From Bin127 sp965221625 (GTDB lineage: Bacteria > Chloroflexota > Dehalococcoidia > Lucifugimonadales > Lucifugimonadaceae), in the NCBI GenBank assembly GCA_965221625.1, contig OZ244903.1, forward strand, positions 992,001-1,056,000: DNA of 64,000 nt, read 5' to 3'. Positions 51,909 through 61,278 of this stretch are shown one piece after another. The position numbers and the translations under genes were made by a program. The notes under the pieces were generated by a model. That model was not told the origin of the DNA, did not search any database, and saw only the letters and a program-made list of their open reading frames with translations. The stretch's first letter is position 1; every line of letters starts with the position of its first letter.

Positions 51909-52025
51909 TTAACTTCAAACCGCTTTCGGCTGCCTCAAAATCAATCCGGTGTCGGCCGACATCGATGTGCCTACTGCGCATATGAAGCCGGCTATCAAGA
52001 CGCACTCGCCGAGTTCGGTCGTTAG
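51909..52025 (+). pseudogene. Possible gene remnant with CxxC motif
   Basis: A frame lacking a start codon ends ...VGRHRCAYCAYEAGYQDALAEFGR and then TAG. The CxxC context looks protein-like and could be the tail of a zinc-binding gene, perhaps a part of the restriction locus displaced by a frameshift. The remainder of the gap (52026-52142) shows nothing. Confidence 0.2.
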
Positions 52026-52142
52026 CGACTGCCTACAGCCTTCCGGCCACGCGGTCGAACTCGCCGCGCGCTGATAAGATTCGTGAATGCGCGAAGCCGT
52101 GATTCACTTCACGCAGTCCCGCCATCCCTTTGACCGAAGTCC

Positions 52143-52832
52143 ATGGCCAGTACCACCTTCACCGACCCGGCACCTCGCCTTACGCGGATCGACATCGCGC
52201 GTCGGGCGGCGAGGATGCTCGTCGATGGATCGGTCGTCAACCTTGGTATCGGTATACCTGCCCGTTGTGCCGATTTCGTGCCCGATGGCGTGCATATCCG
52301 ATACCAAGCTGAGAATGGTGTATTGGGATTCGGTGAGATCCTGCCGCCTGAAGAGGGAAACCCCGACCTCATCGACGCCAGTGGCAACTTCACCAAGATG
52401 ACGCCCGGAATGGCGTTCTTCGATTCCGCCGAATCCTTCGCGATGATACGCGGAGGACACATCGACGCAACCGTCCTCGGCGCACTTCAGGTATCCGAGC
52501 GGGGAGACCTCGCAAACTGGATGCTGCCGTCGCGCGGAATCGGTAGCATCGGTGGCGGCATGGACCTCGCCGCGAACACCAAGCGAGTCATCGTCGCCAT
52601 GGAGCACACCACGAAACGCAATGAACCCAAAATCGTTCCCGAGTGCCAATTCCCATTGACTGCGCAAGCATGCGTCACCGACATCGTGACTGACATCGCG
52701 GTAATCGAAGTCAACAGTCGTGGATTGACGCTTAGAGAGGTCGCTCAGGGATGGAGTCCCGGAGACGTTCAGGCATTGACCGGGTCTAGGCTCAAGTTTG
52801 AAACACCCATCTTGGAGATTGAGAACGCATGA
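52143..52832 (+). CDS. 3-oxoacid CoA-transferase subunit B
   Basis: This 229-aa protein matches the beta subunit of family I CoA-transferases: VNLGIGIPARCADFV (32-46), RYQAENGVLGFG with the expected catalytic Glu 57 of the ENG motif, and GGGMDLAANTKRVIVAMEH. These enzymes move CoA between an acyl-CoA and a free acid through a glutamyl-CoA intermediate and normally need subunit A, which is absent on either side here. The stop overlaps the start of the dehydratase gene by four bases (ATGA), so the two are translated together. An acid produced from a sugar acid could be the acceptor, which is inference. Confidence 0.88.
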   Translation: MASTTFTDPAPRLTRIDIARRAARMLVDGSVVNLGIGIPARCADFVPDGVHIRYQAENGVLGFGEILPPEEGNPDLIDASGNFTKMTPGMAFFDSAESFAMIRGGHIDATVLGALQVSERGDLANWMLPSRGIGSIGGGMDLAANTKRVIVAMEHTTKRNEPKIVPECQFPLTAQACVTDIVTDIAVIEVNSRGLTLREVAQGWSPGDVQALTGSRLKFETPILEIENA

Positions 52833-53971
52833 AAATTACCGACATCCGGACGATTGTTGTCGGCAACCCGTGGAAGAACTGGATCTACGTCGTCGTCGAC
52901 ACCGACGAAGGCATTCGAGGCCTCGGAGAGGCGACCGGGGGATTGAGTACCCAACCCACTGTCGCCGCGGTCGAAGAGGTAAAGCACCTCGTCATCGGAC
53001 GAAACCCTCGCGACATTCATGCGATCTGGAACGAGCTCTACTTCGCCGGGTTCTTGAACGTGAACCGCGAGATGGCGGGAATCGAGATGGCATGCTGGGA
53101 CATCCTCGGAAAGTCTCTCGGCGTCCCGGTGCATCGGCTACTCGGCGGCAAGGTCCGAGACGACATCCGTGTCTATGCCAACGGATGGTACTCAGGCGAA
53201 CGCACGCCTGGAGGTTTCGCCGAGAGTGCCGCCGGTGTCGTCGCCAAAGGCTATACAGCGTTGAAGTTCGACCCGTTTGGCACCGCCTACCTCAGCTTGA
53301 CCCGCCAAGAAACGCGCGAGGTCCAAGCATTGATCCGCGCCGTTCGAGAAGCTGTTGGCGACGACGTCGAGATAATGATTGAGGCGCACGACCGCTTCAG
53401 CGTCGGGGCCGCAATCGAGATTGGCAACTGGCTCAAGGAATTCGACGTCACTTGGTTCGAGACACCAGTGCTATCGAACGACGTTGACGCACTAATCGAG
53501 GTAGCAAAACGGGTACCTGTGCGCGTCATTGCGGGAGAGCGGATGCACGAACTGCACGACTTCGCACGTTTCCTCAACGCCGACGTTACCGACATCATCA
53601 ATCCCGAACCTCTCGGAGTCGGCGGTGTGTGGCGCACGCTGCAGATCGCCGGAATCGCCCGCGCGCACCATGCCCAACTCGCACCTCACAATGCCGAAAG
53701 CCCATTGAAGACGATGATCGCACTCCACGTCGACGCGGTTACGCCAAACATCTACATCCAAGAGTGTTTCGACGACTTCCTCGAACCGTGGGTGCCCGAC
53801 GTGTTGAAGGGATTCGAGCGCGTGCAGGACGGCAAGCTTCGTATCCCGGATACCCCTGGCTTCGGGGTCGAACTCAACGAATCAGAAGCGGCGAAGCACC
53901 CTTACGGCAAATCGAACTTCTTGCGAATGTTCAAACCGGGTTGGGAACGGCGCGACACGGCGCACGATTGA
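52829..53971 (+). CDS. Mandelate racemase/enolase superfamily dehydratase
   Basis: This 380-aa enolase-superfamily enzyme has an N-terminal capping domain (MKITDIRTIVVGN...WKNWIYVVVDTD) and a barrel with metal ligands in MIEAHDRF (Glu 185), WFETPV (Glu 211) and IAGERM (Glu 237). His 187 and His 287 (APHNAESP) are the likely acid/base residues. The KFDPFG at 147 and this layout resemble galactonate/gluconate dehydratases, although the first ligand is Glu instead of the usual Asp. The expected reaction is dehydration of a sugar acid to its 2-keto-3-deoxy form. It is translationally coupled to the CoA-transferase subunit. Exact substrate uncertain. Confidence 0.87.
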   Translation: MKITDIRTIVVGNPWKNWIYVVVDTDEGIRGLGEATGGLSTQPTVAAVEEVKHLVIGRNPRDIHAIWNELYFAGFLNVNREMAGIEMACWDILGKSLGVPVHRLLGGKVRDDIRVYANGWYSGERTPGGFAESAAGVVAKGYTALKFDPFGTAYLSLTRQETREVQALIRAVREAVGDDVEIMIEAHDRFSVGAAIEIGNWLKEFDVTWFETPVLSNDVDALIEVAKRVPVRVIAGERMHELHDFARFLNADVTDIINPEPLGVGGVWRTLQIAGIARAHHAQLAPHNAESPLKTMIALHVDAVTPNIYIQECFDDFLEPWVPDVLKGFERVQDGKLRIPDTPGFGVELNESEAAKHPYGKSNFLRMFKPGWERRDTAHD

Positions 53972-53991
53972 CCCGGACGCGAGTCGCCCGG

Positions 53992-54786
53992 TTACGAGCG
54001 AAACTCGACGAACGAAGTGTTCGTGTTGTCCGCATCCTCGTCCGACTCTTTTTCGTCGAACTCCCATTCGAAGTCCCATCGGTCGCCGAAACGTCGGAAA
54101 CCATGACCGAAGTGGAATTTGGACCCGCGATCCCAATCGCCAGATTCGAACTGCTCCATCATCTCACGCAGTGAATCGGCGCGCTCGGATGACATCAATC
54201 CTTCCTCCACCATCCGGTCGATCAGGCTGTCGAGATCGCCATGCCCGGAGAAGTCGCCAGAGAAGTCGCCGGGGAAGTCGCCGGAGAAGTCGAATGAGTA
54301 CTTGCCGTCGCCGTCTGCGGGTATCAGTTCCTCCCATTCGTCGTCCTCGAACGCGTGGCGACGTCCAAACCGGAAGATGCCTTCGATTTCGTCCGAATCG
54401 TGATCGCCATCCAGTCGCTTGAACCAATAGCGGTGCTTGCCTCGTCCCCAATGACCACGCCCAAACGATTTCGGCGAATCCTCGAGTGCCTCGAGCTTCT
54501 CGGCCCGCTCCTCCTCCGTTAGTTCGCCTTCCTCAACCATTGCGTCGAGTTTTTCTTCGATGTCGGCGACGCGCTCTTGACGCATCTCGTCGTGCGCCTG
54601 GTCGAACGCATCCTCAACACGCTCCGATTCCAATCCAAGAATCCGTGCGACACGATCAACGAACGACTGCTTGCTGTCGCCATCCTCGCTATCCTGCGCA
54701 CTCACGACAGCAACCGCGAACGCCGAGACCGCAACCGCGCTTACGCAAGCGACCGCTATCGAAACCCAAATCTTCTTGCTACGCAT
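53992..54786 (-). CDS. Exported acidic protein with GDF-S repeats
   Basis: This 264-aa protein has a signal peptide (MRSKKIWVSIAVACVSAVAV..., cleavage near VVSAQ). A helical region follows (FVDRVARILGLESERVEDAF...EKLDAMVEEGELTEEERAEKL), resembling a segment common in exported Chloroflexota and actinobacterial proteins of unknown role. A GDFPGDFSGDFSG stretch and a second EEGLMSSERADSLREMMEQF helix come next. It is rich in Asp/Glu and aromatic residues; metal or surface binding is possible but unproven. It is convergent with the dehydratase gene. Confidence 0.7.
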   Translation of the reverse strand: MRSKKIWVSIAVACVSAVAVSAFAVAVVSAQDSEDGDSKQSFVDRVARILGLESERVEDAFDQAHDEMRQERVADIEEKLDAMVEEGELTEEERAEKLEALEDSPKSFGRGHWGRGKHRYWFKRLDGDHDSDEIEGIFRFGRRHAFEDDEWEELIPADGDGKYSFDFSGDFPGDFSGDFSGHGDLDSLIDRMVEEGLMSSERADSLREMMEQFESGDWDRGSKFHFGHGFRRFGDRWDFEWEFDEKESDEDADNTNTSFVEFRS

Positions 54787-55000
54787 TCCGTTCGAACCTC
54801 AACTATCAGAACTATGCCTTCCAAAGGTGCGAGGTCGCCACAAAGCGAACCACCAACACAACGTAATCTACTGCTCAAATGTTAAGAGATATTGGAGTTG
54901 CCGCTGGCGCAGTCGCCTGACCCTCCAATACGGGAGTGAGCGACCATGCGTCTGGTTAGAATCTATCCCGTTAACGTAACACGCACGTCCTTATCACCAA

Positions 55001-55801
55001 ATGAAAATCGCCATCTGTGTCAAGCAGGTTCCTGACACCGACATCCCGCCGTCACAGTTCAAAGTCGACGAAGCCGCGCTAGCCGTCGTACCGCCACCCG
55101 GCGTTCCGCCGATTGTCAACGGGTTCGACATGAATGCGGTCGAAGCCGCGTTGAGATTACGCGACTCTGGCGTCGACGTCGACATCACCGCCTATTCGGT
55201 CGGCACCGATTTTCAACTCGACGTGATGAAAAAACCCCTGGCTATTGGCGTCGATCGACTGGTTTTGGTCGATGACCCTGCGACAACTGAACTAGATGCA
55301 CTCGGGACTGCCCGCGTTCTACATGCCGCGATCGAACGCGACGGCGGTGCCGACATAATCCTTGCCGGACGCCAAGCGTCCGACTTCGATCAAGCGCAGG
55401 TTCCGATAATGCTCAGTGAATTGATGGGCTTGCCATTGGTAACGCTCGTGCGCTCGCTTGCGCTCTCGGATAACGGGACCATGCTCGAAATTGAACGCGT
55501 CGCAGAAGGTGGCTTTCAACGGATACGTTGCCCGATGCCAGCACTTCTAACCGTTACGAACGAACTCGGTGAGGCACGCTACGCCAATCTGCGTGGCATC
55601 ATGCAAGCGAGCCGCATACAACCGCAGACAATATCAGTTTCCGATCTTGGTCTCGATGCCACTAGCGTAAACGGCGGCATCAAGATGACGAGGCTCTTCG
55701 TACCAGTTTCCGAAAGTAGTGTTGAGATAATCGAGGGCGAGGATGAAGCCGACGCGGGACGGTTGTTGGCGTTGCGAATGCGTGAGGAAAAGCTGATATG
55801 A
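55001..55801 (+). CDS. etfB: Electron transfer flavoprotein beta subunit
   Basis: This 266-aa protein begins MKIAICVKQVPDTD, the family's N-terminal strand, and contains NGFDMNAVEAALRLRD, LGTARVLHAAIERDGGADII and DFDQAQVPIMLSELMGLP. ETF carries electrons from acyl-CoA and other dehydrogenases to the quinone pool. It overlaps etfA by four bases (ATGA), ensuring equal production. The length is usual. It is divergent from the acidic exported protein gene across about 215 bases. Confidence 0.93.
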   Translation: MKIAICVKQVPDTDIPPSQFKVDEAALAVVPPPGVPPIVNGFDMNAVEAALRLRDSGVDVDITAYSVGTDFQLDVMKKPLAIGVDRLVLVDDPATTELDALGTARVLHAAIERDGGADIILAGRQASDFDQAQVPIMLSELMGLPLVTLVRSLALSDNGTMLEIERVAEGGFQRIRCPMPALLTVTNELGEARYANLRGIMQASRIQPQTISVSDLGLDATSVNGGIKMTRLFVPVSESSVEIIEGEDEADAGRLLALRMREEKLI

Positions 55802-56802
55802 GCGACGTTTCAGTCGACACCCTCGTGGTTGGCGAACTCCTCGACGACCAACTCCATCCGACAGTGCCGCAACTGCTCAGTGCCGCGAACCGCGTCACAA
55901 CGAGTCCCTCATGCATCGCTTTGGCATTGCCACTCAGTGATGGCGGGTTGGATGCTACCGCTGAAGGGTTAAACGTCGGTCGCGTCATTGGTATGCAACA
56001 CGCGGCGGCTAGCGAGGATGCCGTTGACGGTGTCTACGCACTCAGTGTCGAGTTGGTCGCCAACTTGGTGGCTACCTACCAGCCGCGCGTGGTGATGTTT
56101 GCCAAGACCGATTTCGGTGCCATCGTGTCTGCCCGAATTGCCGCTCGCCTCAATGCCGCACTCGCCGCAGATTGCATCGATCTCGTGACTAACCCCGAAA
56201 CTAGCCAAATCGCAGTAACTCGCCCGGTGCACGGCGGATCGGCGATCGCCGTGTTCGAGTTTGCCGGGGATGCCACCAACTTCATCACAATACGACCCGG
56301 TGCGTTCGAACCCGAAGACCGTACCGGCGCAGCCCCACAAGTCGATATCGTTGACATGTCTGATGTTGAGTTAGGTGACGCAACCGCCTCGCTAGTCGAG
56401 ACCGTCACTGAGGCGGGCGAAGGAATCCCTTTGGAGCGCGCCGAAGTCGTAGTCGCGGGAGGGCGAGGACTCGGCGGCGAGCAGCCGTTTGATCAGCTAC
56501 GCGAACTATGCAACCTGCTCGGGGCGGCACTCGGTGCTTCCCGAGCCGCATGCGATGCCGGTTGGATCGACCACTCGCACCAGATAGGTCTCACCGGCAA
56601 GAGCATCAATCCGACGACATACGTTACCGTCGGCATATCCGGAGCCAGCCAACACATGGCCGGTTGCTCATCGGCGCGCAACATCGTCGCAATCGACAAA
56701 GACGCACAGGCCAACATCTTCTCGCACGCTCGATTCGGCGTCGTAGGCGATTGGGAGAAGGTGCTTCCCGCCTTCATCGCTGCCGTCGGTGAACTCGAGT
56801 AA
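55798..56802 (+). CDS. etfA: Electron transfer flavoprotein alpha subunit
   Basis: This 334-aa partner of EtfB has a C-terminal FAD-binding domain with VVAGGRGLGG, LGASRAACDAGWIDHSHQIG, TGKSINPTTYVTVGISGASQ and IVAIDKDAQANIF, all diagnostic of the alpha subunit. With EtfB it forms the heterodimer that binds FAD. A sulfatase gene follows after 22 bases and may be cotranscribed. Confidence 0.93.
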   Translation: MSDVSVDTLVVGELLDDQLHPTVPQLLSAANRVTTSPSCIALALPLSDGGLDATAEGLNVGRVIGMQHAAASEDAVDGVYALSVELVANLVATYQPRVVMFAKTDFGAIVSARIAARLNAALAADCIDLVTNPETSQIAVTRPVHGGSAIAVFEFAGDATNFITIRPGAFEPEDRTGAAPQVDIVDMSDVELGDATASLVETVTEAGEGIPLERAEVVVAGGRGLGGEQPFDQLRELCNLLGAALGASRAACDAGWIDHSHQIGLTGKSINPTTYVTVGISGASQHMAGCSSARNIVAIDKDAQANIFSHARFGVVGDWEKVLPAFIAAVGELE

Positions 56803-56824
56803 CGCCTCAACCGGAGCCTGACAA

Positions 56825-58291
56825 ATGAGCACCAATCGCGATCGACCCAACATCGTCTTCCTCTTCCCCGACCAGTTTCGCGCCGACTTCGCCGGATGCT
56901 ACGGTGCCGACTGGCTTGAGACGCCAAACATCGACGCGCTCGCATCATCTGGTATCCGCTACGCCAACGGTTTCTCGCAGTCACCGGTGTGCGTGCCAGC
57001 TCGTACTGCGCTACTCACCGGCGCGAACGCAATTCGCAACGGCGTAACCAACAACTCTCAGAACCTGCGTGCCGACTGGCGAGAAGCCGGTTACGAGACT
57101 TGGCCGGAGATCCTGAACAACGCCGGTTACTACACCGCAGGCATCGGGAAGATGCACTTCTACCCGTGGAACGAGAGCCGAGGTTTCCAATATCGAATCA
57201 TCTGTGAGGACAAACGCTGGCTCCACGTTCGTGACGACTACTATCACTACCTCAACAAACTCGGGCTGCGCAAACTACACGGCAACGAGATGGACGGTTA
57301 CCACGAAAACAAAGGTGCCATCATCCACGATATCCCTTGGGAGCACTCGTGGGACCGCTTTGTCGGTGCCGAAGCGGTCAAGTTCATTGAGCAGTACGGC
57401 GGGGAAGGCCCCTTCGCCATGATGGTCGGCTTCCCCGGCCCTCACTGCCCATACGATCCCGATGAACGCTTCATCCAGAATATCGACGAGTCGAAGCTGC
57501 CGTTGCCGGCTCCCGAGGTGCCCGGTCACCACCCCAACATCCGTGAAACCAACGTCGCCGGCAATCGTCGCGACTGGAACGGCGTCGACTACACGGAGTT
57601 TCCCGACAAAACCAAGATGACGATCCGCAAGCACTACTCGGGGTTGGTGCAGCAGATCGACTACGAAGTTGGTGCCATCGTCGACGCCTTGGATCGTCAA
57701 GGTTTACTCGACAACACCTACATCGTGCTCGCCTCGGATCATGGCGACTACCTAGGGGATCACAACCTCATCGGCAAGGCGTCATTCTTCGAATCTTCAA
57801 TCCGCATCCCGTTCGTCGTCCGAGGACCCGGAGTTGCTGCTAACCAGGTCGTTGACGAGATGGTGGAGTTGCGAGACGTTACCGCGACCATGTTGCATTG
57901 GGCCGGCATCGAACAACTGCCGGTCTGGTACGACGCCATGCCGTTGCCGGGTGATGGTATGCCCGGGGATCACGGCAGGGAGCGCATCTTTGGAATGCTT
58001 ACCGACGGCTGGATGAACTACGACGGCAAGTACAAACTCCACCGCTACCGCACCGGTGAGGCTCTACTCTTCGATATCGAGAGCGATCCTCAAGAGCAGG
58101 TGAACCTTTTGGACAATCCCGAATACGCCGACGTCCGCCATCGGTTGGAGTCCGAACTGATGGTTGAAGTAATGACCTCGGTCGAAGCACTGTCACAGGA
58201 TCGCTTGGCGCAACATGGTGACATGTCTCAAGACCCCGGATTCGGCAGGGAGAGTTGGTACCGCCAATTCCCGCACCCACCCGTGATGTAG
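56825..58291 (+). CDS. Sulfatase (formylglycine-dependent)
   Basis: This 488-aa alkaline-phosphatase-superfamily enzyme begins PNIVFLFPDQFRADFAGCYG, supplying the metal-binding Asp 16/Gln 17. It has the modification motif CVPAR (56-60), in which Cys becomes formylglycine, and LASDHGDYLGDHNLIGK for the second metal site. It lacks a signal peptide, so it may work in the cytoplasm on imported sulfated compounds. No formylglycine-generating enzyme gene is seen in the window. GGAG lies about 12 bases before the ATG. The substrate is not predictable. Confidence 0.9.
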   Translation: MSTNRDRPNIVFLFPDQFRADFAGCYGADWLETPNIDALASSGIRYANGFSQSPVCVPARTALLTGANAIRNGVTNNSQNLRADWREAGYETWPEILNNAGYYTAGIGKMHFYPWNESRGFQYRIICEDKRWLHVRDDYYHYLNKLGLRKLHGNEMDGYHENKGAIIHDIPWEHSWDRFVGAEAVKFIEQYGGEGPFAMMVGFPGPHCPYDPDERFIQNIDESKLPLPAPEVPGHHPNIRETNVAGNRRDWNGVDYTEFPDKTKMTIRKHYSGLVQQIDYEVGAIVDALDRQGLLDNTYIVLASDHGDYLGDHNLIGKASFFESSIRIPFVVRGPGVAANQVVDEMVELRDVTATMLHWAGIEQLPVWYDAMPLPGDGMPGDHGRERIFGMLTDGWMNYDGKYKLHRYRTGEALLFDIESDPQEQVNLLDNPEYADVRHRLESELMVEVMTSVEALSQDRLAQHGDMSQDPGFGRESWYRQFPHPPVM

Positions 58292-58318
58292 CGATCCGCG
58301 ATCGGATCGAATCCGGAA

Positions 58319-58876
58319 CTAAACCGCGACTTCGGCGATAAAGTCTCGCTCCGCCAACCAAGGCATGAACGGCAGCCACGCCGGGTCCACGCGGTCGGCA
58401 CTGAAACCCGTGTACGGGTTCGGACGCGGCTCGACCGGTTCTCGCAACAAACGCATCCTCGCTTCTCTCGGTGTGTACCCTGCCTTGCGGTGATTGCATC
58501 GCTGGCACGCTGCGACTACGTTCTCCCACGTATGCGTACCGCCTTTGCAGCGCGGGACTACGTGATCTAGCGTCAACTCCGATCCGCGCTTTCCGCAGTA
58601 TTGGCAAGTGTGCCCGTCGCGCAGAAAGACCTCTCGACGCGACAGCTTGCGGCGGTGCAACGGTTTCTTCACCATGTAGACAAGTCGGATTACCTCCGGA
58701 CGTTCGAACATCCGAGATACCGTGTGGATGTACTCCGCTCCGTATTGGACCGCCTCCGCCTTGCCTTTGCCGAGAAGGGCGATAGCGCGCCGCACGTCGC
58801 AGATGTTGAGCGGTTGATAGTTCTGGTTCAACACCAAGACCCGAGAACGTATCACCAGCAACGATTCCGAACTCAT
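58319..58876 (-). CDS. HNH endonuclease
   Basis: This 185-aa protein begins MSSESLLVIRSRVLVLNQNY, as in the common short HNH group. It has the full motif: CQYCG (91-95), LDHVVPRCKGGTHTWENVV (103-121) with the catalytic His, and CQRCNHRKAG (124-133). The two CxxC pairs hold zinc. The upstream frame to 58957 is not family-like. It is a stand-alone chromosomal nuclease, not evidently part of the restriction locus. Its role is uncertain. Confidence 0.88.
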   Translation of the reverse strand: MSSESLLVIRSRVLVLNQNYQPLNICDVRRAIALLGKGKAEAVQYGAEYIHTVSRMFERPEVIRLVYMVKKPLHRRKLSRREVFLRDGHTCQYCGKRGSELTLDHVVPRCKGGTHTWENVVAACQRCNHRKAGYTPREARMRLLREPVEPRPNPYTGFSADRVDPAWLPFMPWLAERDFIAEVAV

Positions 58877-59017
58877 GAACGTAATTTTATAGACGCCCAA
58901 GTTGACAAAGATTGACGTTCGACTAAGGTTCGGCGCGGCAACGAACCTCGCACCCAACCTGCCAACGGGAGCGACCGCGCCAACGCAATCGTTGCGAAAC
59001 CTCCCACCCCTGCGGGA

Positions 59018-59611
59018 CTACCGCAAGCGAGAGAACAAGACGTCTACGGCAACCCCGATGCGCTCTGGTGCGAATGGCACGATCAAGGGACGCAGGTTCG
59101 ACAACACGTCAATCGTCACCGACGCCGTCAACTGCTCGTCGAGCCACCGCCGCGGCTCCGAATCAAGGTGCAGCAGGGCAAACGATTCGGCGTACGATGT
59201 CCCCCCGATCGTCAAGGCGTCGAGTGGGATCGCGTACGTGAACACCGCCAGCAGAGCGATGGCAGCCAAGGATATCGAAGTTCCCAGCAACGCGCCGACG
59301 AGTGCACCGCCGATATCGTTGACCCACTTCAACGGCGTCATATTGATCGCCAGTCTCAACGTGGTGGAAGCCATCCGCGCCAACAAGAACACGCCGGCAG
59401 AAAAGATGATGTAGCCCACCGGCGCGACCAACGAAACCGCAATCGCCGGAAAACCGAAATACGGCACGACGCGTCCGACGAACTGCGCGCCAAACATGAT
59501 CGAGATGTACGCCGCAACCAACCAGATTGCGGCTCCCACGACGCCCGTGAGATAGCCCCAAAACGCCAATCCGAACACCAAGGCAATGAACAGCAGGTCT
59601 ATGTAGGACAT
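59018..59611 (-). CDS. CvpA family membrane protein
   Basis: This 197-aa protein with about four membrane helices starts MSYIDLLFIALVFGLAFWGY, then GVVGAAIWLVAAYISIMFG, VGYIIFSAGVFLLARM and LVGALLGTSISLAAIALLAV. The pattern matches the colicin V production (CvpA) family. The frame is open to 59902, but that would overlap the cmk region, so ATG 59611 is used. The family's molecular role is not settled. It is divergent from cmk. Confidence 0.82.
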   Translation of the reverse strand: MSYIDLLFIALVFGLAFWGYLTGVVGAAIWLVAAYISIMFGAQFVGRVVPYFGFPAIAVSLVAPVGYIIFSAGVFLLARMASTTLRLAINMTPLKWVNDIGGALVGALLGTSISLAAIALLAVFTYAIPLDALTIGGTSYAESFALLHLDSEPRRWLDEQLTASVTIDVLSNLRPLIVPFAPERIGVAVDVLFSRLR

Positions 59612-59823
59612 GTTCTGAGGCGGGATCCGATTGGAATGTCGACCAGTTCTCAACGACTGTGCACGGCATTTCCCACCACAAATGTCGATCAACCGCAACA
59701 CCGATTGAGACTGTCTATAATCGAATCTACAAGTTTCCGTACCAGCAAATCTCGCATAGATTGGCACTTTACGGAAACGATTATGCACCGTCGCCTTTCG
59801 TTCTCCACAACCGCTTCCGCGTC

Positions 59824-60513
59824 TTGCAACCACCGGCTCAAACCGCAATCGACGGCCCCGCAGCGTCCGGCAAATCGACCGTCGGCTCGATGCTCGCAGC
59901 AAGGTGGAACTGCGACTTCCTCGACACCGGCCTCATGTACCGAGCCGTATCACTCCTCGGCCGACGCCACGAGATCCGAGTTGACGACGTCGGAAGGTTG
60001 GGCGCGTTAGCGGACGAAACCGATTTCGCCGTCAATCAACGCCCGAACGGATCTTGGCGCATCTTCGTCAACGGCGACGATCTGACCGACGAACTACATG
60101 ACGACTCAGTCAACCGTTCCGTGTCCGAAGTATCTGCGATCCCTGAAGTTCGCGAGGCATTGGTGCGTCACCAACGCAACATCGCGCAACGGGGCCCAAT
60201 CGTGATGGCTGGACGCGATATCGGTACCGTTGTCCTAGCCGACGCCCCGTTGAAAATCTACCTCGAGGCATCCGCGGCGACACGCGCAATCCGCCGTGCA
60301 AACGAGAACCAGATTGGGCAGGGCGCATCAGACGCCTACGACAAGACTCTCGCGTCATTGACGCACCGCGACACCATCGATTCTGGGCGTGAGCACTCGC
60401 CTTTGCGACCCGCAGACGATGCCCACGTAATCAACACCGATGAACTCGATGCCGAAGGCGTCGTCTATGCCATCCTCTCAATCGCTGAGCAGACCGTCGG
60501 AGTTTCGGCGTGA
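59824..60513 (+). CDS. cmk: Cytidylate kinase
   Basis: This kinase phosphorylates CMP/dCMP in nucleotide synthesis. The P-loop IDGPAASGKST, DTGLMYRA, GRDIGTVVLADAPLKIYLEA and the C-terminal NTDELDAEGVVYAI are all present. No ATG lies near the P-loop. Upstream in frame are TTG 59824 (protein MQPPAQTAIDGPA, 229 aa, the usual length), TTG 59761, and ATG 59659, which precedes a TATAAT (59716-59721) and would add 55 unrelated residues. I take TTG 59824, with moderate confidence. The stop overlaps the GTG start of plsC, so the genes are coupled. Confidence 0.88.
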   Translation: MQPPAQTAIDGPAASGKSTVGSMLAARWNCDFLDTGLMYRAVSLLGRRHEIRVDDVGRLGALADETDFAVNQRPNGSWRIFVNGDDLTDELHDDSVNRSVSEVSAIPEVREALVRHQRNIAQRGPIVMAGRDIGTVVLADAPLKIYLEASAATRAIRRANENQIGQGASDAYDKTLASLTHRDTIDSGREHSPLRPADDAHVINTDELDAEGVVYAILSIAEQTVGVSA

Positions 60514-61268
60514 AGATCGACCGGCAGTGGTTCTTCCCGATGTGCAACACCGCGTTCAACGGAACGCTTGCCGTCTTTTCCGACTTCAAAGTCGAAAACC
60601 GAGAACGCCTTAATGTCGACGGTCCAGTCATCTACGTGAGCAACCACATCTCGAATCTCGACCCGCCAGTCGTCGCCAGCATTCTGCCTCGCCGCGCGCG
60701 CTTTCTCGCCAAGCGGGAAATCTTCAGCAGTCCGTTATTCAACTTCCTGCTCCGAGGTTGGGGTGCATATCCGGTGAGCCGATACAGTGCGGACCTCAGG
60801 GCACTCCGCTGGGCTCGCTCGATCCTTAATCAAGGCATGGCACTCGTGCTCTTCCCAGAAGGCACGAGAAGTCGCGACATGCAAGGTCTAAAAGCCGGTC
60901 AAATCGGGGCCGGCATGCTGGCGGAGCAGACCAATGCAACTATCGTACCGATTGGACTCCACGGCACCGACTCCATGCAGAACGTGCTCAGAGTGGTGAT
61001 GCCGATCTCGACGATTCGCATATCCGTCGGGGAACCCTTCAAGGTAACAACTAGCGTCAAGGAACGCCAGCAACTCCAACAACTCACCGACGAGATAATG
61101 GCCAGAATCGCCCGACAGCTCCCGCCCGCGCGCAGAGGCGTCTATGCCGATCGCGTCGCCCAGCAATTCGTACTTACCGACAACGTCGAGCCGACCAACG
61201 CGCCGGCAAGTGACGCATCGTCGACCGCCGTAACGGCTCGTTCCACTACTAGGAACGACTCCAGGTGA
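60510..61268 (+). CDS. plsC: 1-acylglycerol-3-phosphate O-acyltransferase (PlsC family)
   Basis: This 252-aa enzyme adds the second acyl chain in phospholipid synthesis. It has the NHxxxxD motif as SNHISNLDPP and the glycerol-phosphate-binding VLFPEGTRSRDMQGLKAGQ. It begins with GTG at 60510, overlapping the TGA of cmk. The C-terminal 30 residues are low-complexity Ala/Ser/Thr. cmk-plsC neighbours are common in bacteria. It is followed 10 bases later by glmS. Confidence 0.9.
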   Translation: MKIDRQWFFPMCNTAFNGTLAVFSDFKVENRERLNVDGPVIYVSNHISNLDPPVVASILPRRARFLAKREIFSSPLFNFLLRGWGAYPVSRYSADLRALRWARSILNQGMALVLFPEGTRSRDMQGLKAGQIGAGMLAEQTNATIVPIGLHGTDSMQNVLRVVMPISTIRISVGEPFKVTTSVKERQQLQQLTDEIMARIARQLPPARRGVYADRVAQQFVLTDNVEPTNAPASDASSTAVTARSTTRNDSR

Positions 61269-61278
61269 TCGTCAACTG

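Noticed and set aside
59612..59902. 97-residue N-terminal extension of the CvpA protein
   Set aside because: It would run through the cmk region on the opposite strand and has no membrane or family features.
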